From positions 194,406,482 through 194,470,481 of the forward strand of contig CM060953.1 of the NCBI GenBank assembly GCA_030765055.1: a stretch of DNA of 64,000 nt, given 5' to 3'. Within the stretch, counting starts at the first letter, position 1. The number at the start of each line of letters is the position of its first letter. Both the position numbers and the translations under genes were made by a program. Below are positions 19,995 to 30,980 of this stretch, in pieces. This DNA comes from Mantis religiosa. Lineage: Eukaryota; Arthropoda; Insecta; Mantodea; Mantidae. Under the pieces are notes generated by a model that did no database searches, was not told where the DNA came from, and worked only from the letters and a program-made list of their open reading frames with translations.

Positions 19995-22900
19995 ATAGCA
20001 AGCACCAAAATATAGTCGTGTTAGAAACGCTGTTCTGATGTTTTGATGGTCAGACTGTACTGTACTATATTCCCGTCTTCTCTGATCTCTCTAAACCGAG
20101 CAGCAACCTCCCATAACAAATGTACTCATTCGTCAGACAGGTAACACAATATACGTCGTGTTACGTACGATGTTCTGATGTTTTGATGGTCAGACTGTAC
20201 TGTACTATATTCCCGTCTTCTCTGATCTCTCTAAAACGAGCAGTGACCTCTCATAACAACTGTACTCATTCGTCAAACAGGTAATACAATATACGTCGTG
20301 TTACGTACTATGTTCTGATGTTTTGATAGTCAGGCTGTACTGTACTATGTTCCCGTCTTCTCTGATCTCTCTAAACAGAGCAGCGACCTCCCATAACAAC
20401 TGTATTCATTCGTCAGACAGGTAATACAATATACGTCATGTTACGTACGATGCTCTGATGTTTTGATGGTCAGACTGTACTGTACTATATTCCCGTCTTC
20501 TCTAATCTCTTTAAACCGAGCAGGGACCTTCCATAACAACTGTACTCATTCGTCAGACATGTAATACAATATACGTCGTGTTACGTACGATGTTCTGATG
20601 TTTTGATGGTCAGACTGTACTGTACTATATTCCCGTCTTCTCTGATCTCTCTAAACAGAGCAGCGACTTCCCATAACAACTGTATTCATTCGTCAGACAG
20701 GTAATACAATATACGTCATGTTACGTACGATGTTCTGATGTTTTGATGGTCAGACTGTACTGTACTATATTCCCGTCTTCTCTAATCTCTTTAAACCGAG
20801 CAGCGATCTCCCATAACAACTGTACTCATTCGTCAGACATGTAATACAATATACGTCGTGTTACGTACGATGTTCTGATGTTTTGATGGTCAGACTGTAC
20901 TGTACTATGTTCCCGTCTTCTCTGATCTCTCTAAACCGAGCAGCGATCTCCCATAACAACTGTACTCATTCGTCAGACACGTAATACAATATACGTCGTG
21001 TACGTACGATGTTCTAATGTTTTGATGGTCAGACTGTACTGTACTATATTCCCGTCTTCTCTGATTTCTCTAAACAGAGCAGCGACCTCCCATAACAACT
21101 GTATTCATTCGTCAGACAGGTAATACAATATACGTCATGTTACGTACGATGTTCTAATGTTTTGATGGTCAGACTGTACTGTACTATATTCCCGTCTTCT
21201 CTGATCTCTCTAAACCGAGCAGCAACCTCCCATAACAACTGTACTCATTCGTCAGACAGGTAATACAATATACGTCATGTTACGTACGATGTTCTAATGT
21301 TTTGATGGTCAGACTGTACTGTACTATATTCCCGTCTTCTCTGATTTCTCTAAACAGAGCAGCGACCTCCCATAACAACTGTATTCATTCGTCAGACAGG
21401 TAATACAATATACGTCATGTTACGTACGATGTTCTAATGTTTTGATGGTCAGACTGTACTGTACTATAATCCCGTCTTCTCTAATCTCTTTAAACCGAGC
21501 AGGGACCTTCCATAACAACTGTACTCATTCGTCAGACATGTAATACAATATACGTCGTGTTACGTACGATGTTCTGATGTTTTGATGGTCAGACTGTTCT
21601 GTACTATGTTCCCGTCTTCTCTGATCTCTCTAAACCGAGCAGCGACCTCCAGTAACAGCTGTACTCATTCGTCAGACACGTAATACAATATACGTCGTGT
21701 TACGTACGATGTTCTGATGTTTTGATGGTCAGACTGTACTGTACTATATTCCCGTCTTCTCTGATCTCTCTAAACCGAGCAGCGATCTCCCATAACAACT
21801 GTACTCATTCGTCAGACAGGTAATACAATATACGTCGTGTACGTACGATGTTCTAATGTTTTGATGGTCAGACTGTACTGTACTATATTCCCGTCTTCTC
21901 TGATCTCTCTAAACCGAGCAGCGACCTCCCATAACAACTGTACTCATTCGTCAGACAGGTAATACAACATACGTCGTGTTACGTACGATGTTCTGATGTT
22001 TTGATGGTCAGACTGTACTGTACTATATTCCCGTCTTCTCTGATCTCTCTAAACCGAGCAGCGATCTCCCATAACAACTGTACTCATTCGTCAGACAGGT
22101 AATACAATATACGTCGTGTACGTACGATGTTCTAATGTTTTGATGGTCAGACTGTACTGTACTATATTCCCGTCTTCTCTGATCTCTCTAAACCGAGCAG
22201 CGACCTCCCATAACAACTGTACTCATTCTTCAGACAGGTAATACAACATACGTCGTGTTACGTACGATGTTCTGATGTTTTGATGGTCAGACTGTACTGT
22301 ACTATATTCCCGTCTTCTCTGATCTCTCTAAATCAGGCAGCGATCTCCCATAACAACTGTACTCATTCGTCAGACTGGTAATACAACATAGGTCGTGTTA
22401 CGTACGATGTTCTGATGTTTTGATGGTCAGACTGTACTGTACTATATTCCCGTCTTCTCTGATCTCTCTAAACCGAGCAGCGATCTCCCATAACAACTGT
22501 AGTCATGCGTCAGACAGGTAATACAATATACGTCGTGTTACGTACGATGTTCTGATATTTTGATGGTCAGACTGTACTGTACTATATTCCCGTCTTCTCT
22601 GATCTCTCTAAACCGAGCAGCGATCTCCCATAACAACTGTACTCATTCGTAAGACAGGTAATACAATATACGTCGTGTTACGTACGATGTTCTGATGTTT
22701 TGATGGTCAGACTGTACTGTACTATATTCCCGTCTTCTCTGATCTCTCTAAACCGAGCAGCGACCTCCCATAACAACTGTACTCATTCGTCAGACAGGTA
22801 ATACAATATACGTCGTGTTACGTACGATGTTCTGATGTTTTGATGGTCAGACTGTACTGTACTATATTCCCGTCTTCTCTGATCTCTCTAAACCGAGCAG

Positions 22901-23795
22901 CGATCTCCCATAACAACTGTACTCATTCGTAAGACAGGTAATACAATATACGTCGTGTTACGTACGATGTTCTGATGTTTTGATGGTCAGACTGTACTGT
23001 ACTATATTCCCGTCTTCTCTGATCTCTCTAAACCGAGCAGCGACCTCCCATAACAACTGTACTCATTCGTCAGACAGGTAATACAATATACGTCGTGTTA
23101 CGTACGATGTTCTGATGTTTTGATGGTCAGACTGTACTGTACTATATTCCCGTCTTCTCTGATCTCTCTAAACCGAGCAGCGACCTCCCATAACAAATGT
23201 ACTCATTCGTCAGACAGGTAATACAATATACGTCGTGTTACGTACGATGTTCTGATGTTTTGATGGTCAGACTGTACTGTACTATATTCCCGTCTTCTCT
23301 GATCTCTCTAAACCGAGCAGCGATCTCCCATAACAACTGTACTCAGTCGTAAGACAGGTAATACAATATACGTCGTGTTACGTACGATGTTCTGATGTTT
23401 TGATGGTCAGACTGTATTGTACTATATTCCCGTCTTTAGTGATCTCTCTAAACCGAGCAGCGACTTCCCATAACAACTGTACTCATTCGTCAGACAGATA
23501 ATACAATAATTGTCGTGTTACGTACGATGTTCTGATGTTTTGATGGTCAGACTGTATTGTACTATATGCCCGTCTTCTGTGATCTCTCTAAACCGAGCAG
23601 CGACTTCCCATAACAACTGTACTCATTCGTCAGACAGGTAATACAATATACGTCGTGTTACGTACGATGTTCTGATGTTCTGGTGTTCAGACTGTACTGT
23701 ACTATATTCCCGTCTTCTCTGATCTCTCTAAACCGAGCAGCGACTTCCCATAACAACTGTACTCATTCGTCAGACAGGTAATACACTTAATACAC
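19995..23795 (+). repeat. tandem array B: about 27 units of 140 bp
   Basis: The TTTTGATGGTCAG core starts at 20041 and recurs every 140 bp (occasionally 139) to 23678, with small substitutions between units. It is the same unit as array A, but no 121-bp short units occur. Blocks of neighbouring units share variants (for example CATACGTCGTGTTA), which suggests local duplication. Both arrays begin with a TAGCAAG(T/C)AC(G/C)AAAATATA-like leader (about 3714 and 19996), so they may descend from one insertion or duplication. Confidence 0.95.
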
Positions 23796-24377
23796 TTTAA
23801 TGATCTCGAGATGAAACAGATAAGAAACATCAGTGATTAAGCAAAAACTACATAAAACATGACATGCTTCTCCCATCGTAATTATGCAACAAAAGACCAT
23901 ATTAATGATGTGTGTTATGCAACATAACTGAACTGTCAAGCTCATTTCCTAACTTTGCTTACATTATTGAAAACTATCGACATTCATGACATATATAATT
24001 AATTAGGAATTATTTTTGTATACTTATTTGAAATGATGTATTAAATTTTGGTTTTCCGACAGTGGGGTGTTTTGATTCACTTTCGCTTCATGCCATCCTT
24101 CATTCAGTCCTCGTAACCCAAATTACTATACTCTACTGCTCTATTGTGCATGAACTGTACTAAATGCTTTAGATTCGATTTTTCTTGCAAACATGGCTAT
24201 AATTATATTTGATAACAAAATTGAACTTAGTCATTTAAATGTTCTGTGGGAACTATCTTTAGATTTGTTAATATTTGGGGTTTAATTCCTGAGAAACTAA
24301 GCTAGCAATTTGATCATTTCTTTAGTATAAATAAGCAAACATGGATAATTTATTACGTTTGCTACCAAGGATAACGT
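23796..24377. other. no recognisable gene
   Basis: AT-rich sequence between the 140-bp array and a mariner. No motif was recognised. Confidence 0.4.
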
Positions 24378-24400
24378 TGAGGGCTGTTCAATAAAGAATG

Positions 24401-24431
<31 letters not shown>

Positions 24432-25281
24432 GACAACGTACCTTTACTCATCCTCGTAATTTTGATGGCCCTTCTCAAAATAGTCTCCCCTGAATGCGAT
24501 GCTCTTGTCCCAGCATTTCTGCCAGTCTTCAAAGACATGCTGGAAACCATTTTTGCGAGATCCTTCAAAATCGCCTCCGCAGCCTTCACCATTGCTTCTG
24601 ATGATGGATAATGCCTCCCACGAAGGCGTTTTTTCAAGTTAGGGAATAGAAAAAATTCACATGAGCCTAAATCCGGACTATAGGGAGGGTGAAGAATGCA
24701 CTTCATGTTGATTTTTGCAGGATATTCAGCAACAACATTGGCAATATGCGGCCGCGCATTATCGTGGTGCAGCATCCAGCCTGCTTCATGGACATGTGGT
24801 CTTTTGCGCCTGATATGGACTTGCAATGTTTTCAGTACACCCCTGTAGTATTGTCCAGTTACTGATGTGTGTGCAGGTACAACATGTTGATAAACCATTC
24901 CATGAATATCAAAGAATGAGATGACCATAACTTTCCCAGCAGAAGTAACCACTTTTGCTTTTTTGGAGGTTGGTGATGAATGAGATTTCCACACTGAGCT
25001 TTGCTGTTTGCTCTCAGGATCAAAATGATGTAGCCAAGTTTCATCAGAAGTGATTACGTTTGAAAGAAACTCCGGATCTTCCTCTAACATCAACTTTAGC
25101 TACATGTTACCTCCATTGCAGCGGAAAGCTATACTGAACATGCACCAAGAGTACCAACAATGAAACTACTACGGCGTGTTTGTTTCAGATTAATTTGATA
25201 GAATATAATAATACTGAAATTTAGTTCGAAAACTTATGACCGTAAAAAAAATTATGATCCTTCTTTATTGAGCAGTCCTCG
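24378..25281 (-). mobile_element. mariner, family D, internally deleted copy (about 0.9 kb)
   Basis: The left TIR GAGGGCTGTTCAATAAAG at about 24379 and the right TIR, reading CTTTATTGAGCAGTCCTCG to 25281, are inverted copies; TA follows at 25282. Compared with the copy at 45.6-46.9 kb, about 400 bp between the start codon region and MLEEDPE is missing. The copy at 53.4 kb has the same junction. A run of 26 T at 24406-24431 lies just inside the left TIR. Confidence 0.88.
24432..25116 (-). pseudogene. mariner transposase, family D, N-terminal deletion
   Basis: The minus-strand frame carries MLEEDPEFLSNVITSDETW (first Asp), GMVYQHVVPAHTSVTGQYY, HHDNARPHIANVVAEY (second Asp) and HPPYSPDLGSCEFFLFPNL. 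At the third catalytic position GSCE gives Glu where the 45.7-kb copy has APCD. Spacing between the last two acidic residues is 34. The HTH DNA-binding part is deleted: the start codon at 25116 is followed directly by the junction and a TAG. The frame runs C-terminally into lysines encoded by the A tract. It is inactive. Confidence 0.88.
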
Positions 25282-25599
25282 TATTAGTTATTAATTTTAT
25301 TTTCACGTTTAGTAATGGTCCACAAAATATTACACAACCTATATGCGTAAAGTGCATTGGGGAATCTCAGGTATTAGGCAGATGCAGGTAAAGCATGACC
25401 CGTTCTCCTCAAGGCTAGGCTTAGTAACAAAACAAATGACTGCCCACAGCAAGCTCCTGTTTTGTTTCATCAGGACTGTGAAGAACGCTGCGTCTTTGTT
25501 TTATTTTTGAGAGAGGGTGTGTGAATGTACGCTAATCGTTCACATGAGTCTAACCACAGCTTATAACGTTGCGAAAGACAACTAAATAGAGACAACCCT
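25282..25599. other. no recognisable gene
   Basis: Short AT-rich gap between a mariner and a LINE fragment. No feature was seen. Confidence 0.35.
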
Positions 25600-26248
25600 T
25601 TAAAAACGTTACAAAAAATTCAAACATAAACAACATGTACAAACTATCAAATTTCTGGGACTAATACTAGATGAAAATTTAAATTGGGAAACTCACATAG
25701 AGGCATTGACGAAAAAGCTTAGTAAAATGTGTTTCTTAATGAGGGCGATTACAGGCATGTCAAGCTTGAAAGTTCAGAGAATAGTGTACTTTTCATATAT
25801 ACACAGTTTGTTGGCGTATGGTATAATTTTTTGGGGAAATTCTAAAGACAGTATAAAAGTATTCAGATACCAAAAGAAAATAATTAGAATCATAGCAGAT
25901 GTCTCAAGCACAACTAGTTGTAAGCCATACTTCAGTAAATTAGGTATCTTACCACTGCCAAGTATATACATATATGAAACTCTTGTACATATGAAAGCAA
26001 GCCTAAGTTTATTCAAAACAAATTCTGAAATTCATATACACAACACTAGAACAAAGAATAATTTATTGGTGAAGTCACACAAAACAAAGATGTATGAAAA
26101 TAGTTTCACATTTGCTGGCTTACATCTTTACAATAAGCTACCTGAATCTATAAAAAAGATTGAATCACAACATCAATTTAAGAAATTGTTATTAAACTTC
26201 CTTAGAGCCAATAGCTTCTATAGCGTGGATGAATTTTTAAATTTGTAA
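25600..26248 (+). pseudogene. C-terminal reverse transcriptase fragment, family E LINE
   Basis: The frame is open from about 25600 to the stop at 26246-26248. It reads TIKFLGLILDENLNWETHI (the post-catalytic LG motif of LINE RTs), VYFSYIHSLLAYGIIFWGN, QKKIIRIIADVSSTTSC and a C-terminal HLYNKLPESIKKIESQHQF. This is the usual end of jockey/RTE-group ORF2 proteins. The catalytic YADD core, endonuclease and N-terminus are missing by 5' truncation. There is no stop in the remaining frame. Confidence 0.82.
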
Positions 26249-26365
26249 ATATTTAGTTAGCTACCTTAATTATAAATATTGTACTTAGTTTTTAATTTGA
26301 CGTGTCCTATAACATGTACATGTTTTAATGGATGAATCAATAAATCAAATCAAATCAAATCATCT
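25600..26365 (+). mobile_element. LINE fragment, family E (copy 1), (AAATC)n tail
   Basis: This is a 5'-truncated element holding the C-terminal end of a reverse transcriptase. The 3' UTR has TTTGACGTGTCC followed by ATAACATGTACATG, and the tail is a short (AAATC)n run at about 26338-26363. A second copy of the family at 58.3-58.7 kb has the same UTR landmark and an (AATTCT)-type tail. Confidence 0.8.
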
Positions 26366-26742
26366 CGGTAAATAACAGCAGACACTCAAACCAACATAAA
26401 GGGAATAAATTCTGCATTTTAAAGAGATCTACATTTTAGTACATTTCTAAATGTTGGGATAAGCATTATCCAAAATTATACAAACGCCTTTTCAAATAAA
26501 GATGACCTCATAAGCTTTTCCCAGAAAACTCAAATTATGTATTTGATCTGCTGTGCAGGTAACTTAAATATATGGTACTTTCATCAATTTTAAAATATAA
26601 AAATATTCAATATTAAGAGTGGGATGAGCAATTTTCTTGAAAATTTGTCATATTTTTTGAAGATACTGAATTTAAATACTAAACTTTCTATTTGTCAGAC
26701 TTTCTGTCTTTGAGTTATTTAAGTCACAGACACACGTGCGCG
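26366..26742. other. no recognisable gene
   Basis: AT-rich spacer with no recognisable motif. Confidence 0.35.
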
Positions 26743-27265
26743 CCTCTGTAGGTAGCATGTCTACCTCACGTTCAAGAGGTGCCGAGTTCCAATCTGGATC
26801 AGGAAGAGGCCACGCCGTGGCTCAGTGGTTAGACCGCTTGGCTCTCACCAAGGCGGTCCGGGTTCGATCCCAGGCGACCGCAAAGTGAGATTGTGCTGGA
26901 CAACACGGCGCTGGGGCGGGTTTTCTCCGGGACTTCCGGTTTCCCCCGCCATCTCATTCCACCGGTGCTCCATCTTCATCTCATGTATCATCAGTGTCAC
27001 CGCCTGCGGTGCCGTATGTAGTAAAAGCGGGCGTTAAACACTACACATTTCATTTCATGGATCAGGGAGAATTATCTGTAGCGTAGACGGTAGCGTGTCT
27101 ACCTGACGTTCTAGAGGTGCCGAGTTCCAATCTGGATCAGGGTGAATTATTTGAGTAAGGCTTTTCCCTGGGATTTCCACTACCCTGCAGCATGAATGCC
27201 AGAAGACTAATCTCCATGGACCTTGAACTCATTTGAGCGACACTTTACCCATTACATGGGCATGG
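26743..27265 (+). mobile_element. tRNA-derived SINE, family C, with two tRNA-like heads, interrupted by another SINE
   Basis: The first head is at 26743-26800 (CCTCTGTAGGTAGCATG ... CCGAGTTCCAATCTGGATC). The second head at 27073-27145 repeats the same A/B-box layout. It leads into a single-copy body with AGTAAGGCTTTTCCC, GCATGAATGCCAGAAG and TTGAACTCATTTGAGCG, ending near 27260. That body aligns with the 108-bp unit of the arrays at 15, 52 and 59 kb, so this copy shows the unamplified state. Family A SINE DNA at 26808-27057 separates the heads. Confidence 0.75.
26808..27057 (+). mobile_element. tRNA-derived SINE, family A (copy 2)
   Basis: The A box region is CCGTGGCTCAGTGGTTAGAC, the B box region GGTTCGATCCC, and the body ends TAAACACTACAC with an ATTTCATTTCA tail. 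Flanking 13-bp direct repeats (26795-26807 and 27058-27070) differ at one base, showing that it inserted into the surrounding family C SINE. The order of events is therefore family C first, family A later. Confidence 0.92.
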
Positions 27266-27422
27266 AGTATGTTAACTTAAAACTAAAATACACACGCGAT
27301 AGCATTTTTCTAGAAATGTTTTAATTTTTTTATTCATGGATTCTAAAACATATTTCTATTAAAATCTTGATATCAAACTTTGGGTGGAGTGCAAAACGCT
27401 CGCTGCTTACTGTAGGTACATA

Positions 27423-27980
27423 CACTGACGCCCATAAATAATCGGACAGACCTTGTATTTCATTATGGAGTGCTCTATAAAGCAGGATACATTATGTGTA
27501 TCAATCTCAAGGTACTTCTTGTGTTTAGCAAAAATCTTTGCTATGAATACCCATTTTAGATATTGAAAATGTCGCTAAACTAAGAGCTTCCCCATTCAGC
27601 CATGTTTACATATTGAGTTTACGACACAAAAAGAATCGGACAGCACAAATGAAATGCAATACAAACGAGTAGGTGAAGTCTGTCAGTAGACAAAACAACA
27701 TCGTAGAAGAAGTACGTCAACTGTTCACCAAGAAGAAGGCAAGAGCATAGTATGGGGCTCAGAGACAGTGATCTATCACTATGAAAAGAACCAAACATAC
27801 CGGGAAATAGCAGAGTTTGAGAGTCTTAGCAAAAGTAGTTACTGACAATGCACCGGTATAAGTATGAAGACGAACTGAATCTCGAGCAAAGCCAGGGCGA
27901 CCAAAATAACACATCAAATGTTGATTTTCACTTTCAAAACGTTGTACTCTGCTTTGTCCGATTATGTATGGGAGTCTCTG
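27423..27980 (+). mobile_element. Tc1-like element, 558-bp deletion derivative
   Basis: The left end at 27423 (CACTGACGCCCATAAATAAT) and the right end finishing at 27980 form inverted repeats with a few mismatches, sharing CATAAATAATCGGACA-type sequence. TA flanks both sides (27421-27422, 27981-27982). Inside is only an N-terminal transposase scrap. At under 600 bp it is MITE-like in structure. Confidence 0.75.
27752..27905 (+). pseudogene. Tc1 transposase N-terminal HTH fragment
   Basis: GLRDSDLSLYEKNQTYREIAEF is followed, after a stop and frame change, by YKYEDELNLEQSQGD. This resembles the HTH and RYKYEDR linker of Tc1 transposases. No DDE domain is present. It lies between the TIRs of the 558-bp element. 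Confidence 0.6.
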
Positions 27981-28034
27981 TATGCTATGCTATGGCGCGA
28001 GTCCCGTTTTCAGTGTATGAGTGTGTGGTGTTTT

Positions 28035-29530
28035 AGGGCCCGTCGACAACAAAGTCATTTGGGCCCGAAGTCAACATTAAAACCTAAAATCTACACTCAT
28101 TAAGCTAAAAAGGTAAAATAAAATAAAAACACCCAACTATTAAAAGTACATAAAAAACTTATCCCAGTGCTAATAATTTAAAATCTCTAAAATTAATAAA
28201 TATAAAACACAAGTCAGACTTGTTTATTAAAACCAATTTCAGTAACAAACCGCAGTGCCTTAACCACGGCCACTGGGTCGTCACCTAAAACACCGTGCAA
28301 GTTAGTCCCCAAGCCCAAAGACTGGCGAACGCGGGTGTACTGCGGGCGATCCAGCAATACATGCCGCACCGTGAGGCGTACTGCACAAGGAGCACACACA
28401 GGGGCCGGTTCCCCTCTTAACAGATGGGTATCACCTCGGCTCGCCGGTTAGCCCTGCAGGAAGTTAGCCAGGGTTGTACGCTCTCCTTTATCGCCCGGAG
28501 TTGTGTGCCTTCCAAAGCTGTCCAGGATTGCTGCCAAGCAGATAGGAGTTGGCGACGGAAAAAACGTTGCACATCCTGGTATGGCACCGTAGTTGTTAAA
28601 CTCCGGGGCAAACGGCAAGCGGACTTAGCAGCCGCGTCCGCCTCCTCGTTCCCGGAAATGCCCACATGGCCTGGGGTCCAAGTAAAAACAAAATTGATTC
28701 CGCGACTGAGCATTTGCGAGATCTGGGCCTGTATTTCTAAAAGAAGTGTGTGAGCGGCAGTGTGCTGTTGCAAGGCCTGAAGAGCACTTAGAGAGTCAGT
28801 GCAAACAATAAAAGAGCCAGAGGCTAACTTGCAAATAAAAAGGAGCAAATAGAGGATGGCATACAGCTCTGCTGAGAAGACCGAAGTGGAGTCCATAAGG
28901 CGAAATTTATGAGCCTCACCGTTAATAAAGAACGCGCAACCCGTAGTGCTACCTAACTGAGAACCGTCTGTAAAGACCGGAACATAGTTAGGGTAACTGC
29001 CCAGTAGTTCGGCAAAAAGTTGTTGGAACACCGAATGTGGAGTAGCGAGTCTACAGTTGCTGGAAAGAGCTAGATCGAACCGCGCACGATCGAGCTGCCA
29101 AGCAGGATAAGGGCTGATGGACGACCTCTCCATGCGAGGCATTCGGAGGCCATGCGAATGTAGGAGATCCCGAAACTTATTCCCATGGGGCGTGTCCGAG
29201 AACCAGGGCGCATATAACGGTGGACTAAATCTGGACACAGAACTGGTTTAAAACATGGATGATTGGGATAACTTGCCAACTTCGAGACGTATGAGCAGAG
29301 TATACAGCGAGCGACGAATATGGAGTGGAGGTTCGCCTGAGTCTGCATACAGGCAGTCGACTCGACTGGTGCGGAAAGCTCCTGTGGCAAGGCGGATACC
29401 AGTATGATGCACGGTGTCTAACATGGCTTTCTCGTAGAGAGCATAACAAATCACTACTGATTTTATAAAAACGGGTTGAAACTTTTGAACAAATACAGTA
29501 GATCTGCTACCACGGCTTCCATTCGTCACT
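28035..29530 (-). mobile_element. non-LTR retrotransposon with RNase H (I/LOA-like), 5'-truncated
   Basis: On the minus strand, the C-terminal end of a reverse-transcriptase ORF leads into an RNase H domain and a cysteine-containing tail, then an AT-rich 3' UTR. The catalytic RT core is missing. An RNase H domain in a LINE points to the I/R1/LOA group. Exact ends were not determined. Confidence 0.78.
28214..29529 (-). pseudogene. LINE ORF2 C-terminus: RT thumb plus RNase H
   Basis: The first part is MLDTVHHTGIRLATGAFRTS and GEPPLHIRRSLYTLLIRLEV (29248-29529). It continues with a frame change into RFSPPLYAPWFSD. The RNase H domain follows: VFTDGSQLGSTTG (first Asp), VFSAELYAIL (Glu), VCTDSLSALQAL (Asp) and TPGHVGISGNEEAD (His/Asp), so all catalytic positions are visible. 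A further frame change near 28400 leads to MCAPCAVRLTVRHVLLDRP, like the zinc-knuckle tail of the group. It is inactive through frameshifts and truncation. Confidence 0.85.
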
Positions 29531-30117
29531 CATAATTACCTACAAAAACGGTCAGGGCAAGTTTGACGTATCTGCGATTTGGTATTAACAAAACACTAAC
29601 AATTTCCGTACAAACTACAACAATTCAGCTGACAGTCCAATATAAGTTATACGCAACACTCTAATAATGCTACATACCGGGTCGTTAAGGTACTACAAGT
29701 TTGGACACGTTCTGGAATCCGTTAGCTATACAATTAACTTTCAACTGTGTTGGCCAAAAATTAGGGAGTAGCAACAGTAGGATGCCTAAAGCAAGTTCTC
29801 TCTGTATCACCAAGCTGACGCAAACAACTTTCCCGAAACATCATCTTCACTACCAGGTCAGTCGTGTTGTATCCACTTCTGATCAATGTGGCATGGTACT
29901 TCGAGGTTTTATACCACAATTTAACGTCGTTTAGCAACGGGGTGGAAAGATATAAAGATAACTGACAGTGAATGAAAGAAATGATGTCACCACCCATAAC
30001 GCGGATCACTAAACTCTTCATCACGTATCCACTAACACGGCACCAAATAGGTCCTTTGGTCTCAGAAGTTTAACATTTTCCTCAAGCAAATATGGAGCCA
30101 CCGTTAAATGTAAAAAT
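29531..30117. other. no recognisable gene
   Basis: Short open frames only, with no known motif. Confidence 0.4.
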
Positions 30118-30127
30118 AATTTACCAA

Positions 30128-30158
<31 letters not shown>

Positions 30159-30980
30159 TCTCTAACTCCTTTGTGCTGTTAAGCGTGGAGTACAAGCCTC
30201 TTCTACCCATTTCCTCCACTTTTCTCGGTCCATCATCATTCTCTTCATTTCTGTCATGGTTTTCCCTCTATCCTTCCCCAACTTCTCAATGTATTCCTGA
30301 TACAACATGCGTGGCCTTCCCCTAATTCTTTTACCTTCTGGTCTTGCTTCTAAATATTGTTTGGGTTTTCTTTCTTCTGACATGTGGAGTACATGTCCAT
30401 ACCATTTTAGTTGTCTTTTTTCCAATATTTCTTTAACGGAGTGTGTACCCAACTATTCCCTGATTGTTACATTTCTAATTATATCTCTTCTTGTCTTCCC
30501 CAAACCTCGTCTTAAATATCTCATTTCCATAGCAGTTATTTTGTTTTCTTGTTTCTGTAGGAGAGTCCAGCTCTCTGCTCCATATAATTGAATAGGTATT
30601 ATTATTGTTTTAAATACTATAATTTTTGTACCTTTTGTTATTTCCTTTTTTCCCACAATAGTATTATTAATCTGAAAGTAGACCGAATTGGCCTTTCTAA
30701 TTCTCTTTAAAATTTCCTGCTCTATTTTTCCATCCTTATTTATAATTGTACCCAGGTATTCATAACTGTCTACCTGTTCTAAGATTTCAGCATTACATTT
30801 AATTTTAACTTCTTCTTCTATCCTTCCTATATACATGGTTTTACTTTTGGGTATGTTTAATTCTAAACCTTTTCTAGTTAATTCTTCTTTCCATTCACTT
30901 AGCGCTAATTGTAAATTATTATTACTATTTGCTATTAATATGATGTCATCAGCATATATCAACGATTGTGCCCAAACTTA
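30118..30980 (-). mobile_element. RTE-like LINE (copy 1), 5'-truncated, (GAA)n tail
   Basis: On the minus strand, the coding end is followed by a (CTT)n run on the plus strand at about 30131-30157, that is, a (GAA)n tail at the element's 3' end. The 5' break falls just before YADD at about 30978. The 41.9-kb copy is very similar and extends about 250 bp further upstream in the gene. Confidence 0.85.
30165..30962 (-). pseudogene. reverse transcriptase C-terminal half, RTE-like (copy 1)
   Basis: MIYADDIILIANSNNNLQLA (motif C intact), GLELNIPKSKTMYIGR, VDSYEYLGTIINKDGK, IQLYGAESWTLLQKQE, MEMRYLRRGLGKTRRD and RQLKWYGHVLHMSEERKPKQ, then IRGRPRMLYQEYIEKLG. One in-frame stop after NVTIRE (about 30453) separates two otherwise continuous open parts. 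The upstream palm motifs and the endonuclease are missing by truncation. The clade name is tentative; the GHVxRM ... RGRPR tail is typical of endonuclease-reverse-transcriptase LINEs. Confidence 0.85.
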
